Shown here: in pieces, positions 1 to 12,938 of the stretch
How positions within the stretch are numbered: position 1 is the first letter of the stretch
Layout: every line of letters starts with the position of its first letter
Translations under genes and position numbers: made by a program
Origin: Setophaga petechia
Taxonomy: Eukaryota; Chordata; Aves; Passeriformes; Parulidae
Direction: 5' to 3'
Assembly (NCBI GenBank): GCA_024362935.1
Contig: JANCRA010000003.1
Coordinates: 9,662,001-9,726,000, forward strand
Length of the DNA: 64,000 nucleotides
The notes under the pieces: model-generated
What the model saw: only the letters and a program-made list of their open reading frames with translations
What the model was told of the DNA's origin: nothing
The model's database searches: none

Positions 1-2099
1 GACTTCTAAGTCCTGTAGGAACCCTTTAGTGTAGATGTGTCTGCAAACATTCTGGCATTAAAAAAATTCTATAATGATGGAAATTGAATGGAATTCCACA
101 AATTTGTGTATTTTCAAGAATAAATATGTTATTAAGAATTGTTTTGCTAGTCGCAACAGAATTGTTAAAAATGGAGTTTAAGGATGCAGTTTATCTAAAG
201 TGGGCTAAAGAAATAGGACAGACATAGGGTGAATTGCTATTGTTCTTTTTTTTATTTTCAAAAATCAACATAATATCAGCAGAAGAAAAAGCAACAGAAT
301 TGCCAAGGATTAATTTCAGTTTATGTATTTCTTATATTTCAACTCTTTTTCCTTTTAACTAAAGGTACATAAGATACTTTACTATCTGTGTCTTCATTTA
401 TTCCTCTAAAATATTTACAGCTGGGTTCTTTAGGCTTGTAGCTGCTGTGAAATCAGTTATCTTCTTTTAACTACATCACCACAACCAAATTTACTGAAGA
501 CACTGAAGACAGTGTCTTGAGACTAACAAATCCCAGTGTGGAAGAAAACTTGCTTCCAGAGCCCATTGAAGCTAGTGGAAAGATTCATATTGACTTTGGT
601 GGGCTTTGCATGGGGATATTAAACATTCATTTAATCTTCTCTTTTTTTTTTTTTTAATTTAACTATTCATTCTCAGAGTGACAGACCTCACTTTAAACAT
701 TTTAAAGTCTCCCTAATTTAGTAAATTAACTTGGGCTGTGTTTACCATTCAGACAAAACTTCCAGTGAGGTGAAACTGTAGCACATACTCGTCCCATGGT
801 AAGATCATGGATTTGAAGGTCTAGTTTAAGTAGCTAAGGAAGGATGGACCTCTGCCCTGTCCAGAGCTGCCCTTTTCCTTTGTGCATAATGCTGTACTCA
901 TAGTCAGTCTAACAGATACAAAAAAATATATATGTGTGTTTATGCATGTATAACCACACATGTATGCATACACATACATTTAGATATGTGTATGCATATG
1001 AAAATGAAAGAAAGCTTGAAGATCTAATAATTTCTGCCTTGACTGTGAAGGATATCATCCTCTGTGTTCAAATTAGGACAGGGAAGTCGTGGCATATGTC
1101 GTGTCAAGGCACAGAGTGCAGTTCTGTGTCTTTAAATGTTGATGCATAGCAGTGAAACCAGGTGAGATCTGGCCCCAGGTGCTGGCTGCTGCATGCATTG
1201 TTGAACAATTTTTAAAGGATGCAGATTGGGTGGTTGGAGGAGGAAAAATGAGGTCTTTTTCTAAACACATTTTTTTTTCCCATGAAATATGTGTTAGGTT
1301 TAATGAAATGATTAAAAAATTATCGACTTAAGCTTCATACATTCCCCTAATAACAGCTCTGTATAATCTAGGCCTGACCTGGCTCTTGCTGAGGAGCAGT
1401 ATTGGTTGTCATGCAGCCCCAGTTATGCCAAACAGAGGGAAGATTTTGTTGAGACCATGCAACTCATTTCACTGGTGATTGTACATGCATGCTGAATTAA
1501 GGATCCTTCACAGAATTATTTAGAAGGGAAAGCTTGGATGCTGAAGAGGTGCTCCAAGGACTCCTTCTGCTTTCCCTGTCTGCCCATTGAGAGCCTACAT
1601 GGCTTGAAAAACTGCTCCACAGCAAAGTATTTTCCTTCATTCCTTTCAGTGTAAATCCAGTTTTAAATCATTTTACATTCAAGGTTCAAATTCTGGGCTC
1701 ACCAGAGAAGGGGCATCAAGGTAAATTTGCAGATTATTTGGGTAATGGCCCGTATTGAAGGTGCGTGGCTTCTAAAACCTAATTAGAGGTGTAGTTTGTT
1801 GCAGGCAAAAATTATTGATACACAAGGAAGGTTTTATTCAGAGACATCTGTAGGTTGGCAGCTGTGCCAGCCATGTCTGTTCTTCTAAGTAACGGAAGCC
1901 ACACAGCCGGGAATAGCAACGTTTTAGTGACAAGTGTTGAGAATATTGGTTGAATTGCACTATGAAAATATTTTCGTTATTTTTATTATTACTGTTCTGC
2001 AAGCGGGCTTGAGGTACGTGCCTGCCCATGTCTGCATGCGTGAGCAGATGAGCTGGAAAGGGAGGGCTGTTATTTTTATTTTTTTTCAATCGCACCTCC

Positions 2100-2690
2100 T
2101 TAGCATTTTGTACATATCAGCATTCTAGCCGAGCGATTTGCTAATTGCACTGGAAGACCCACTTTAAATTCAGGAATACTGAAACTTTGAAACTGTAACA
2201 TTTTGACTGGCGAGAATGACCAGTCTTCTTTTCTCTTTCACAGTGAGCTAGTTGAAGGAAGCTGGCATTGTCGCAGAGTGAAAGCTCTGCAGAAGTGCCG
2301 CAGGTTTTTCATATGGAAATGTGAAATAATGGGGTGATTAAATAGAGCTGTATATTAAAGTACATCTGACATTAGAATTAGCATAATGTGCTCTAGCCCT
2401 AGGCTGAGTACTTTATTTGCCATCTGCGTCGGACCAAAATCCCCTGGGGAAGCGCTAAAATATTCTGAATAAACTCAGCCCGAGTTCTTATTGAGAGTAA
2501 AATACCATTTGTGGCACGTCGTATTGATTCGTCTTAATTGCGGTGCAGAAAAGAACATTCAGTTGCTGATGACTTTTGTACTCTGTGACAAGTCGGCTGG
2601 AGTTATTCTAACACTGCAGTTGGTTAACCTGAACAGACTGTCGTGCTCAGAGGAGGAGAAAACCTTATCTTCAGTAGCATAAACTATAGT
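2100..2690. promoter_or_regulatory. Putative conserved intronic enhancer
   Basis: About 600 bp of balanced, non-repetitive composition that keeps scattered CpGs in an AT-rich intron. It contains homeodomain-type cores (CTAATTGC near 2141, TTAATTGC near 2535) and an octamer-like GCATAAT near 2382. This texture is typical of deeply conserved developmental enhancers. The call is by appearance only, since no alignment could be made. It could also be ordinary unique intron sequence. Confidence 0.35.
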
Positions 2691-2747
2691 ATCATCTCCT
2701 GGCTTTACTCCTTTCTATCTTGATAGAGCATCCTTTTTTTTTTTTTA

Positions 2748-2771
2748 ATATATTATTATTATTATTATTAC
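2748..2771. repeat. (ATT)n microsatellite
   Basis: A short run of about seven ATT/TTA units follows a poly-T stretch in the intron. It is a simple repeat with no visible coding or regulatory role. Confidence 0.85.
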
Positions 2772-5700
2772 TCCCTGAAAACAGCAGCGGACAAACTGGA
2801 GGGAAAATAGAGCTTCATTGAATCAATCCAAGAAAATTCACATTCTTACCTAGTTATTCTCTGCAGTCTCCCTCCTTACACTTCCACCCCCATATCTTTT
2901 TTAAAAAAATCCAGGAACATCTGACCAGCTTTCATCTAAGGGAGTGAAAATCAGTGGAACTTGTCCTTGAGGATCCATCTCCAGAACCATTAGTTCAAGA
3001 GATTTATTATGTATATTCTGTAAAAAGCTGTGGCTTCTCCTGTGCATAAGCCCACAGTCTTAGCTGGCTGTAATGGTTTGATTTTTGTCAACTCTCTGCT
3101 CAAATAGGTTGCTGAATACCTTTGAAAAAGTGCTTATAACATGCATAAAAGATAAATATTTCATCTGAAGGAAAATACTTTGATGCTCCATGCAATTCTC
3201 TAACATTCATAAGGTCCAGTTTTTACCCTATAATTGCCTATCATTATACACAATTTACATATTCAAACATTCTCTACAAACCTTAGTCTAGCATGTTTTT
3301 ATTACAAATTCAGATCAAGGGAATAACCTTTAACTTCAGAGACAAATGAGACAAATTTACAAGTGCATGTCTGCTGTTTTCTTGTGTTTTATAAATCCCT
3401 GCAGACCTGAACACTTTTGCTATAACGCCACTCAGAACAATATACATATATTACTACTTGTTTGTAGTGCTTCGGTAATGAGTCCCCTTTGTATTAGATA
3501 ACCTATATAATTCAGCATCTAGGCCCTCCATAACGTCAATTATCTCCTCATAGCTAAATGTACATTCCATTAAAACAAGATTTACAGCCTTTACAATACT
3601 TCTTAGGCTTGAATGTGGAGATTTTGTGGATTTAAAGAAGCAGAGATGGGAGTTAGCATTTGTTAAAGAAGCAATGAATTAAAACAAAAATGCTATTTTA
3701 TTTAGTAACTATGAATAGACACCTAATACCCTTAAGAAATAGTTGTAGTAAAACAGACAGAAGTACTCCTGGGGAAAAAAAATCCCAGGAAAATTTGTTT
3801 TCACCCTTTGGCTTTTTTTATTGTTTTCTAATTTACTCTTTGTTTTTCCATTATATGACATGGACAATTTCCTTCATGTACCCTCCATTTAGTTCCTATT
3901 CAGATTACTGAGAATTCTTGACTGTAAGATGAGAAAATGGCACCTTAGAAGTCTGTGGGAAAAAAAAAAAAATCCCAGCACTTGCCAGTTTTCAAACAAA
4001 ACTGCTTACAGGAAACCGATTTAAAGGGAAGCTGCTGGCATATTTCATATGTTGTAGAAAAGACTGACATTATTTCAAATGCATTTGAATACCTTATGCA
4101 AAGAAAAGACCTAAAAGTGTCCTTGAGCAGTACAAGGATTTTTCATGAGTGCTGTAAATGGGATCCTACATACTAAACGACCATCCACGGGTAGTCCTAT
4201 GGTCTTTTAATCTCGCAAGTGGGTACGGTGCCCCTCTGTATCATTGTCCCCATTTTAGCTGTTAGTTTTCACTTATTTTATGCTGCAGGTTTGTAAAACA
4301 TCTGTTCAGTCTGCTAGTTGATGTTTTAGGTTCAAAGAAACTATCTAAAAGACACAAAGCTGTTTGGATGCTAAAGGTGGAGTTAGTTGAAACTGTTGTA
4401 TCACAAAGGGCTAATTTAAAAGTTAACTCATTCACTATTGATCTTTTAATATTGATTTTCCTGTTTGCTCCTTACTTTTCACACTTCTCCCTTCCTCTGC
4501 TTTATAAATTGCCTTTGCATTTTAGATTTAACACCAATTAGGAGAAGGTGTTCAGAGATGACAAACATGTTTTTTATCTTCCATTTAAATGGTGCTTCTG
4601 GGTAAAAATCCCTGTGTCAGAAGTTCCAACTTCTGCAACCCATTTTTCTTTCCTTTCCTCCACTAAGTAAAAGCATTTCTTATACTTCTGTAGGCTGAAC
4701 ATTAACTACCAGTAATCCAGAAGCTCTTTTAAGGAATGAGAAAATTGGACATCCAGAAGGAAGTTGCCCAAAATGCCTATTGACATTTTATACCTAAAAA
4801 TATAATATTGCCATTTTGTAATGCACTAGAAGTTAAACTGAGCTGTGCATTTGGTTCATTTATGTGAATCTGGCAGTCCAGATCTGAGGTATGATTAAGT
4901 CTCACAGAAAATGGGACCATTGAATGCAAGCTGCTTCAGCCAAAGGTCGCCCATGTCCATTAAGAAGCAGGAAGCATCTGTTTGTGTTATGCATGGCTGT
5001 AGTCTGCCTGCAGCCTCCTCCTTTTTTATATGCATAAATGCCAGAGAGGACATATAATATGCTTCTGGGAAAAGTTCAATAAAAAAAAACCAAAGGAATT
5101 GCAACTTGGTATATTTATGTAAGTCTAGTTAAGATCCTTGTTAGTGACAACCTGGTATGGTTTATCTGGAAAAATTTGAAAAAGTCTACATTGGTGATCA
5201 TCACAGTTACTTTGAATTCATAGCAGGGTAATTCAGAGTTTGGCAAGGTGTATCAGCTTGGTATCGCTAAGACTTTCAAAGATTCATGCTCTTTGTTCTT
5301 GGAGTTCTGAAAGGTTGGCTGTAGATAGCATGACAGTCTGACTTCTCAACTCTCTATTGGTAATTAATTCATTTGGTTTTCCCCTAATTTAATAAGATAG
5401 TTAATTTGGCAAAATAGATATTTATTATTACAAGAGTGACAAACAGATCATTTTCAGTTCTGCCTAATAGGAAAAACCACTGCTGTAATGGCTTCAGAAA
5501 ATAAAATAATTTCCCAAAAGTGGGGTAGCACTTAATCCACCAAAACTTGGCAATTGACTTTAGCACAGGAAGAATTATTAGTACATTGCTAACAGTAATG
5601 TATTATTAATATTTTTTTATACTTGTGTCAGCCAGTACTACTGTAGATATTTTCCAACAGGTAGAAAATGCTCTCAAGAATGTTCACATCACTAACCAAA

Positions 5701-8639
5701 ATCAGTGCAGGGAATGATAGGGTCTTGTGGGGTGTGTAGGTTCTCTTGGCATAAAGCTTCTTGCATAATCTCTGTTGAGAGCTTGCAGTCTCACTAGTCA
5801 AGGTAGAAAGTGGATGGGGAAAGCTGTAAAACATACAGGCAGTGTGTGGGAGAAGAATATTGCATGAAGTCGTGATTTTTCTTCTGTTGAAGATGGCACT
5901 GGAGGAGATAGGCTATCAAGAGGCAAGGTAGGAAAAGAGAACAGGGCCTTGTATGGGAGGAAATAGGATTCAGTAACTGAGAAGTAACACCTCACGGATA
6001 CTTCTTTCTTCAGTCACCCCCGATTTTCCGTCCACCTCTTAAAAATATTTCATTTTTGTTTCCTTGTCACATTCTTTCTTCTCAGTGGCCTCATCCTGAG
6101 ATTCCCAATTTCCAGATGATGACAGGCCCTGTGGCCCCTCATGCTTGGGCTTTTACACCTAAACCTTCATCTACTCTTCTTGACTGAGATGCACTTCAGG
6201 TTGGCTGAGATTTACAGGAGAACAGGGCTGTTTATCTGAGCGTAGAATTGGAGGTGCGTGGGCTGTGAGACTGCAGGCGACTTGTTAAGTCATAAAATAC
6301 CAACTTTAGCTTCCAATTGACACTAACTTTATGAACTGTTGGTGATAGTCCCTGTAACCCTCAGCAGGATGTGCTGCAAGACTCTCTTGAGCCCTTTCTT
6401 TAGATGAGGCAGTATAGGGATGGATGAGCTGTGTTAACTCTGGGGATGGAGTTGTGCTTGTTTTCCATCTTCAGTTCTTTCTGCCATCAAAACAGAATTA
6501 ATATTAAGAGAAGTGGAAAGAGATATGGGACCTTTGTGTCTGTCGTTTAAAGCTAGTGACTGGCATTGGACTGGCAGGGGTGATTCACACTCAGACTTCG
6601 ACCCTACTTTACATTTCTGTCTTAATTTTTATTGAGACTGTCAGTCCTTCTGAAATTGAGGTAGCAGCACTTCCAAACAACTCAGTGAATGCAGGGAGGG
6701 AGGGTAAAACTCTCAGTATTGTATCTGCTCAGATAATGTTTATTCTATTATAAACATAGGTAGAATAAAAGTTCTTGCAAACTTGGAAAACTTAGAGTTA
6801 TAATATGGCTTATAAAACCCCTTCAGCACAAATACTGAATACTATACTCAATATATTAGAGATATTTTTGCAGACCCGACCAAGCACTAAGCATGAACTG
6901 ATAGAGGTCACATAGCAGATCAACACCACAGAGACCTGAAAAACATTTGGCCCTTGTTTGGGTGATCTGACAAACCAGTTATGATGATATATTTTTTTCA
7001 CCATGCAACACTAAATATTTCCAGTATTTAATGCCCTTCTCTTTAATGTCAACTGGTCTTATAAGGAGACTTGTTAAAATTGTGTTCTCAATTATGGCAT
7101 TTTAATTTAATAATCATTCAATTAAAGGTGTGTTTTTTATGGAGCATCATGCTACCTTTATTGGTATTATTAGGGTAACCATCTTCATAACAAGGAGTAA
7201 TTATTTAAATGTTCATTAAAAATCAAGTGGTGGAGAAGAGAGTAATATTGGAGGAAAGATTGCAGGAACCTGATACATGTCTGTTTCTGAGTGCTACAAT
7301 AAAAGGTGTCCTTTCTTTAAAGCTTGCAAGTTTCTACTTTTCCTGAACTTCTAAAGGTGCAATAAACCAACATTAAAATTCCTTAACATTTTTATTGCTG
7401 CTGTTGTAACTTTGTAAAATGGAACCAGAAACATTATCTGGAAAGTATTGCTAGAGGTAAGGAATGGCAGTGGTTATATGGACCTGACTGCAGGTCCTCA
7501 CTGCAGTCCTGGCAGGGGTTACGGGTGGGTGATTAAAATGAGGGGGAGTTCATTCCCTGTTACCGCTAATGGAATTATTCAGGCATGCTGAGGGGAGGAT
7601 TCATAAGGCACTGGATGTCACTGTAGCTCAGCAGAAAATAATGAATTCTCAACAGTTCTTATCTCACACTGATTATTGTTTGATGGTATCCAGAATAACT
7701 GAGGATATTTTGAGGGAAATTTTTATCTCCAGGGTAAAGGCGCTCAGCATTCAGGGTACATATAAAGTTATGTACCAACTGGGCAAGGAAGATCTGCATA
7801 TCACTAAAGGATACAAGTCAGACTGCAGGGGACAGATAAGTCAGGGATTCAGGCTGACTGGTGCAGGGGGGTGGATGTCTACAGACCCAGTCTAGTCTTG
7901 TTCTGATCTGTGTTTTCTCACTGTCTTCTGTAAGGGCAGAATTTGGGAGGCAGGGTCTGAATTCAGCTTTGTTTAGAGCTGTTCATGAAAGAGAAAAAGT
8001 CTCGTTATTGCATTGACATTTTGAATGGAACATAATCTGTCATGCACTAATTGAGGGAACACATTTTAATATTTCTGGAAAAGACCATTTTTTGTCATAA
8101 TATGTAGAGAAGGCAGCAGTGTTCAATAAGTTCAAAGTTTATAATGACCTGGTTTAGGAGACGATACTAGACAGATTTTTAATCTCCCAGGTAAAAATAC
8201 AGCAAGATCTAATTGTTGGGAGTTGAACTCAGCAATTCAAATTGGAAAGACAGCTTTCTTCTTCATACTGAAAATAGTCAACATGTCCACTGACTACTCC
8301 AATACAAAGCGAATTCTCCCTCAACATTTCCAAATCAAATTGGGAGAAGGGGATGCTAAAAGACACAAAGTGGTTCAGCTGCAAATCCTTGGGTTGGATG
8401 ATAACTGTGAGGTGCAGACTAACTTGTTTCCTGTGTTTTGCATGTACATCTGGGTAGGACAATATATTAAGATCTTACATTGCAGGAAGAAAGATTTAGA
8501 TTAGGCACTTGGGGAATCTTAATGACGGTAAAGGAGAGAAGGAATGAGGTAGACTTTAAAAAGATTGTAGGCTCTCCATTTGGTGCCTTTGAAGCAGGAT
8601 ATTGGAGCAGCTGGCATAGATATGAATAGATTTATAGAT

Positions 8640-8913
8640 ATGGACATGTGGTGACAGGACAAAGAGGGAGCTAAAAGAAAGTAGGTTTAGATAAAATATT
8701 AGGAAAAATTCTTCACTATGAGGTTGGTCAGGCACAGGAACAGGTTACCCAGAGAAGTTAGAAATGTCCCATTTCTAGAAGTGTTCAAGGCTAGGCTGGA
8801 TGGAAGTCTGAGCAACCTGGTCTAGTGGAAGGTGTCCCTGCCCATGACAGAAGGGCAGGAACTGGATGAACTTTGAAGTCTCTTCCAATCCAAACCATTC
8901 TATGACTCTGTTA
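8640..8913 (+). mobile_element. CR1 LINE 3' end, degraded, sense orientation
   Basis: The stretch follows the 3' end of an avian CR1 non-LTR retrotransposon: a 'ttaggaaaaattcttcact' block near 8698, a 'ggaacaggttacccagagaa' block near 8737, a 'tggtctagtggaaggtgtcc' block near 8818, and a terminus reading 'ccattctatgactctg' near 8895. CR1 copies end in short ATTCTATG-like repeats rather than poly-A, as here. Only the 3' tail is present, which is normal for 5'-truncated insertions. It has many substitutions and no usable reverse-transcriptase frame. The 5' boundary is approximate. Confidence 0.9.
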
Positions 8914-9820
8914 TCCTTTGGGTCAGGAATTGAATGAGGCCAAACCTTAGGGTTTATCCCAGTCCTCTCATTCTTTAATTCCACAATCCCTCCTAGCCTT
9001 TAAATGGTATTTCTGAATACCTGAAATACCATTTCAGGAGGTCTTAGTAGGATTCAGCCCTACAAACCTCTATCATGTCTAAACTGGCAGTGTTTGTTTG
9101 GCTTTACTCTTATGGGGAAGCTACAATTGATTGCTCAGGAGCTGCGACCTGGATGTCTCATCTCTGTACACACACATATCTACGAACTACTGTAAAAATA
9201 AATTATACTTCAGCTCTAAGTCCTGAAATTCAAGCCTAGTTACAGACTGTAGGATTGAAACCATGTGCAATTCATCGAACAGTATTAATGAAGTCTTGGC
9301 TTGTGTTTGACTCTAAGCACATGAATAATTTCATCACTATCCAACAGAGCACTTCAGCCTATGCTTAAGTTTCACTGATGTTGATTACTCACATGCTCAA
9401 AGTGAAGCACATGCTAAAGTGATAAAGACTGCATATGGCAAAGACTATATAGGTAGTTGTCATAAAGTAGGTATTTAGACAGACTTCAGTGCAGGTGGCA
9501 AGGGATTAAGATACCTATACATCAAAAATAGTCTTATAACAAAGACTTTTATAGTGTAGGTGCCTTATTAAATATAAGGCTCATTCTTGAGCAATACATG
9601 GCTGTTTCTGGGCATGTTTAAAATATTTAGCAAGTTTTTGAACATAAAAATGTTTGGAGTGAATCTTCAAAGACTTTTTGACATTGTTCTGTTCTTAAAA
9701 GTGAGCATCTACGCTGCTCAGGGCAACTTTTAGGCAAGATAACCGAAAGTGATAATATGGTAATTATTTTTTTTTCTATTTTTTTTAAGAGGGAGTCTGG
9801 GGAGAGTCTTTGAGGGCTGT

Positions 9821-9842
9821 AAAAAAAAAAAAATATATATAT
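9821..9842. repeat. Poly-A followed by (TA)n
   Basis: Thirteen A residues run into about five TA units. It is low-complexity intron sequence. No element lies upstream of it to suggest a retroposon tail. Confidence 0.8.
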
Positions 9843-10419
9843 AGGTATGCATATATGAACATTCATGAATCAGTCAGAGATTAGTAGCCGGGTAGCCTAC
9901 AGTCAATTTTGCTGTTGTGCTGAGGTCTCCTGAAGAGGAGGCCTGAGGAACATGAAAGCTAAACAAAACAAACAAGGGAGAGAAGACCTATGGCTGCTAG
10001 CATATAAATCTTAGATCACTAGTAGCACTAATTTTGTCATTTTGAAAGAAAACTAAAAAGGTGGGGAGTCACTTTCTCCTCTTGAATTTCATGGAGGTGA
10101 AGTTTTGGAGGGCAAAACAAACCAAAATATCTTAGTTCCATGTAACATGTAATAGCAAGCATCCAGCCAGCTGCCATTTTGAGGGTAATTTTTTTAATCA
10201 GCCATTTCAGTTTTAGGTTGGCCTTGATCCTCAGCCTGCTCAGGAATTTTCCTTCTTACGTATGTGCCTTTTCTGAAGTAAACATGTTGCTGTTGTTGTC
10301 TCCTAATACACAGCTGCTTTCTTCCTCCTGTCAGTTCTTGAGCTAAGCAAAGAGAATGCATGCACATACACAGACACTCAGTCACTTAATTTTTTTAAAG
10401 AAAAAAACCCCACAACAAA

Positions 10420-10720
10420 AAAGAGTGTATGCTGTGACTTTAAAAATGAAAGAATTGAACAGCTGTGGGTAATAAATCGATTAATTAGAGTGGATAAAGT
10501 GAAGGTGAAGGGTGCAGAGCACTCTTTAATTTGAAGATATATGACCTTGTAAGATGCTGCACTTCATTTGCTATTAGATCACACTTCGGAAGGGGCTTTA
10601 TTAAAATCTATTCTAGGGTGAGCTGAGGTAAAACATATTGTTTAAAAAAGCTTTTGACAGAGTATGTTATATACTTTAGTCTGCTTCAGTGATTTCTGTC
10701 ACTTTTTATACTACACATGT
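10420..10720. promoter_or_regulatory. Putative conserved intronic regulatory block
   Basis: The block includes AATCGATTAATTAGAG near 10475, which overlaps a homeodomain TAATTA core, followed by about 200 bp of unique sequence with E-box-like CAGCTG (near 10460) and TTTATTAAAA elements. It has the look of a conserved non-coding element, but I have no alignment to show conservation, so confidence is low. Confidence 0.25.
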
Positions 10721-12902
10721 TGCTGTGCAAGAAAAGTTAAAGGTCTAGACATTTTCATAATATTTCTGTAAGAAACAGAAATTTAAATATTTGAAGTAAT
10801 AATGGGACCATTTACTGTTGCTTTGGCTGCAAAGCTGACATAAAACTTCCTAACTGCTTCAATGCTGAGTAGATTTTAAAGGGATAATGTATCAGTTCCT
10901 TTCCATGTTTGTATGTGGCTTTCATTAATGTAAATAGCAGTTACAGGCATTTTTTTCCAAGCCAAGGGCAGTTCCCAAACTTGGTTTTGTTTTTTTTCCG
11001 ATAGTGATTGTTAGAAATTAATCAAAGCAACTGTGTATGGCCCATACAGACACAGAGTGTGGGGCCAGGGTGCAGGGGCCACATCACCCAGGCAGAAATG
11101 TCTACTGTATTGTGCACATTTTTTATTGGCTGTGAAGAGACAGCTTCACTGAAATCAGGGTTCTAAGCTGCTATCCACAGCAATAGCCCTACTAAATCAA
11201 TAAGTGCATGAAGATTTGCACCACATTTAACACCTACCTTTGTAAATATGTCTCAATCTGATACATGCTTTTTCCTTTATGCTGTTATGGATGAATATTG
11301 GTTGATAAGATTAAACAAACTGACAGGCTGATAAGTAGGCAGATAATCTTCCAGCCTCCTTGTCTAAGGTTTTGTAGGTTTTGTTAGCAGCAGTCATTCC
11401 TGCAACAGCCAGAAGAGGGGAATTCAGTCAGATTCTGTTATGTGCCCAAGTTCAAATGTTTGTTTTTTGTTTTTTGGGATTTTTTTGGTCTGCTATGAGT
11501 CATTCCTCTTTAGAAGATAGTCTTGATAATATGTTTCTGTTCACTTTATAAACACTTTAATTTTCAAGCTCATGCAACAGGCTTTTGGGAATGGCAGCAC
11601 CCCTTCTAGAAAGGGTCTGTTATCTTGACTTTGGATTTGAGCTCCTGTGGAGAGGCTGTATCAGGCATTGCTTGGGTCCTGGTTCCATCGTGGGTCAGAA
11701 AGGAAGCTTGTTCAAGTATTGAGCTTTCAGGAAGTTTAGTGCCTTTAAGTTCTGTGTGGCCATTGCTAGACAAGACATGTGCTATAATAAACAAACAAGC
11801 AAGCAAGGAATTAATTTTTGATTTTCCAAAATGGTCAGTTTTTTTTTCAGGAAACCTCCCACTCACTTAAAAACAAACAACAAAACAAATACTGGATCAT
11901 GATTTTCAAGTTGACACATATTTATGAATTTATCAGAGTCTTGCAGAGGCATTGAAAAAATGAGGGGGACAAGGAGGGAAGTGCTTTTTGCAGATACCAC
12001 ATAGTTTACATTGTGCCCAGGACCAGAATTTTCTAGCTAGCAAAATTATGACTGTGATGCAGACTTGTCCGCACCTGTCCTTTATGTAAAGCTGAATCAA
12101 GGTTAAAGGAATGCTTTCCACCTTTATGCAGTTGTTCCAAGAGGCTAAAAAAGCAAACAGAACAGTGTTTTTGGCTCTGGTGAGCATTTCTGCATTGGAG
12201 GGCAGGCTCAGGCTCAGAAATTCTTGGGACCCAGTTCAAGCATGGCCCGACATTTGTTACTGTTAATTGCAACTGTGCTGTCGGCTTTGATTACCGGATG
12301 TTTCATTTGAGTGGCTTCTTGGTGTTTTGGCAAAAAGAACGTCAAAGTGGTTTATGCAAGGGTATGTTTTCCAAGCTCCTGTTGACTTGAATAGGACTTT
12401 TGTGGCTAAATAGCTACATAATATTTTAAAAATGGAAGTGCTGGCATGACTTAAGCATGTATAAATTAAATTCAGCAAGATCTCAGGGGACTGCTGCATG
12501 AAGTATATAAAATGAGAGAGTGAAAATGACACTGAAGGTCCTTACAGGTGCCTTGTAAAACCTACCACACTGCATTTTTCTTGGTTTTTGTCTGTAGTCA
12601 TAAATCCCTTGAAACAAATTCCTTTTTGTGAAATAAACACATGAAAGGATTTGGATCCTTGCACGTCATAAAAGAAGGTTTTATTTGCAAATTAGAGGAT
12701 GTAAATGTATATAGCACAAATGCGTATGTGTGATATTTGTCATACATGTGAAGTGAATAAGTGCGGTGAGTAAATGTGCTGTTCAACAATTTATATCAGT
12801 CAATACGTTGCAATTAAATCCTTCTTTCAGAAATGCCAAGGAGGAAGTGTGTTAACAAAATAAAGTGAATGCCAACTGTATTTAAATGTTCTCCGCTGTA
12901 TT

Positions 12903-12938
12903 ATTTTTTAAGTGTTCTTTCTGTTTTTTCTTTTATAG
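12903..12938 (+). other. BCL11B: Splice acceptor of the terminal BCL11B exon
   Basis: A T-rich tract runs from about 12903 to 12936 and is followed by AG at 12937-12938. The exon then starts GTAAAGATGAGC. Reading from here, a glycine codon is split so that its first base comes from the previous exon, and the peptide continues KDEPSSYIC. That is the first residue block of the last exon in BCL11 family genes. The open frame continues upstream of the AG only by chance. Confidence 0.92.

Larger units (their letters stand above)
1..12938 (+). other. BCL11B: Last intron of BCL11B (3' part)
   Basis: This stretch lies directly upstream of the terminal BCL11B exon and ends in a polypyrimidine tract plus AG, so I read it as the 3' part of the last intron; its 5' end is outside the window. 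It is AT-rich with many short homopolymers. None of the open frames in it resembles a protein I know, and all are short. It holds one CR1 tail near 8.64-8.91 kb, small simple repeats (about 0.93-1.0, 2.75 and 9.82 kb), and at least two blocks that look like conserved regulatory DNA (about 2.1-2.7 and 10.4-10.7 kb). The rest shows nothing I can name. Confidence 0.85.

Noticed and set aside
7569..7895. A 108-residue intronic open frame
   Set aside because: Its length is near that expected by chance in this much DNA; no splice signals, motif or similarity were seen.
12869..12937. ATG at 12869 as the start of the BCL11B exon frame
   Set aside because: The 23 residues before the KDEPSS block are translated from the polypyrimidine tract and splice acceptor; the exon begins at 12939.
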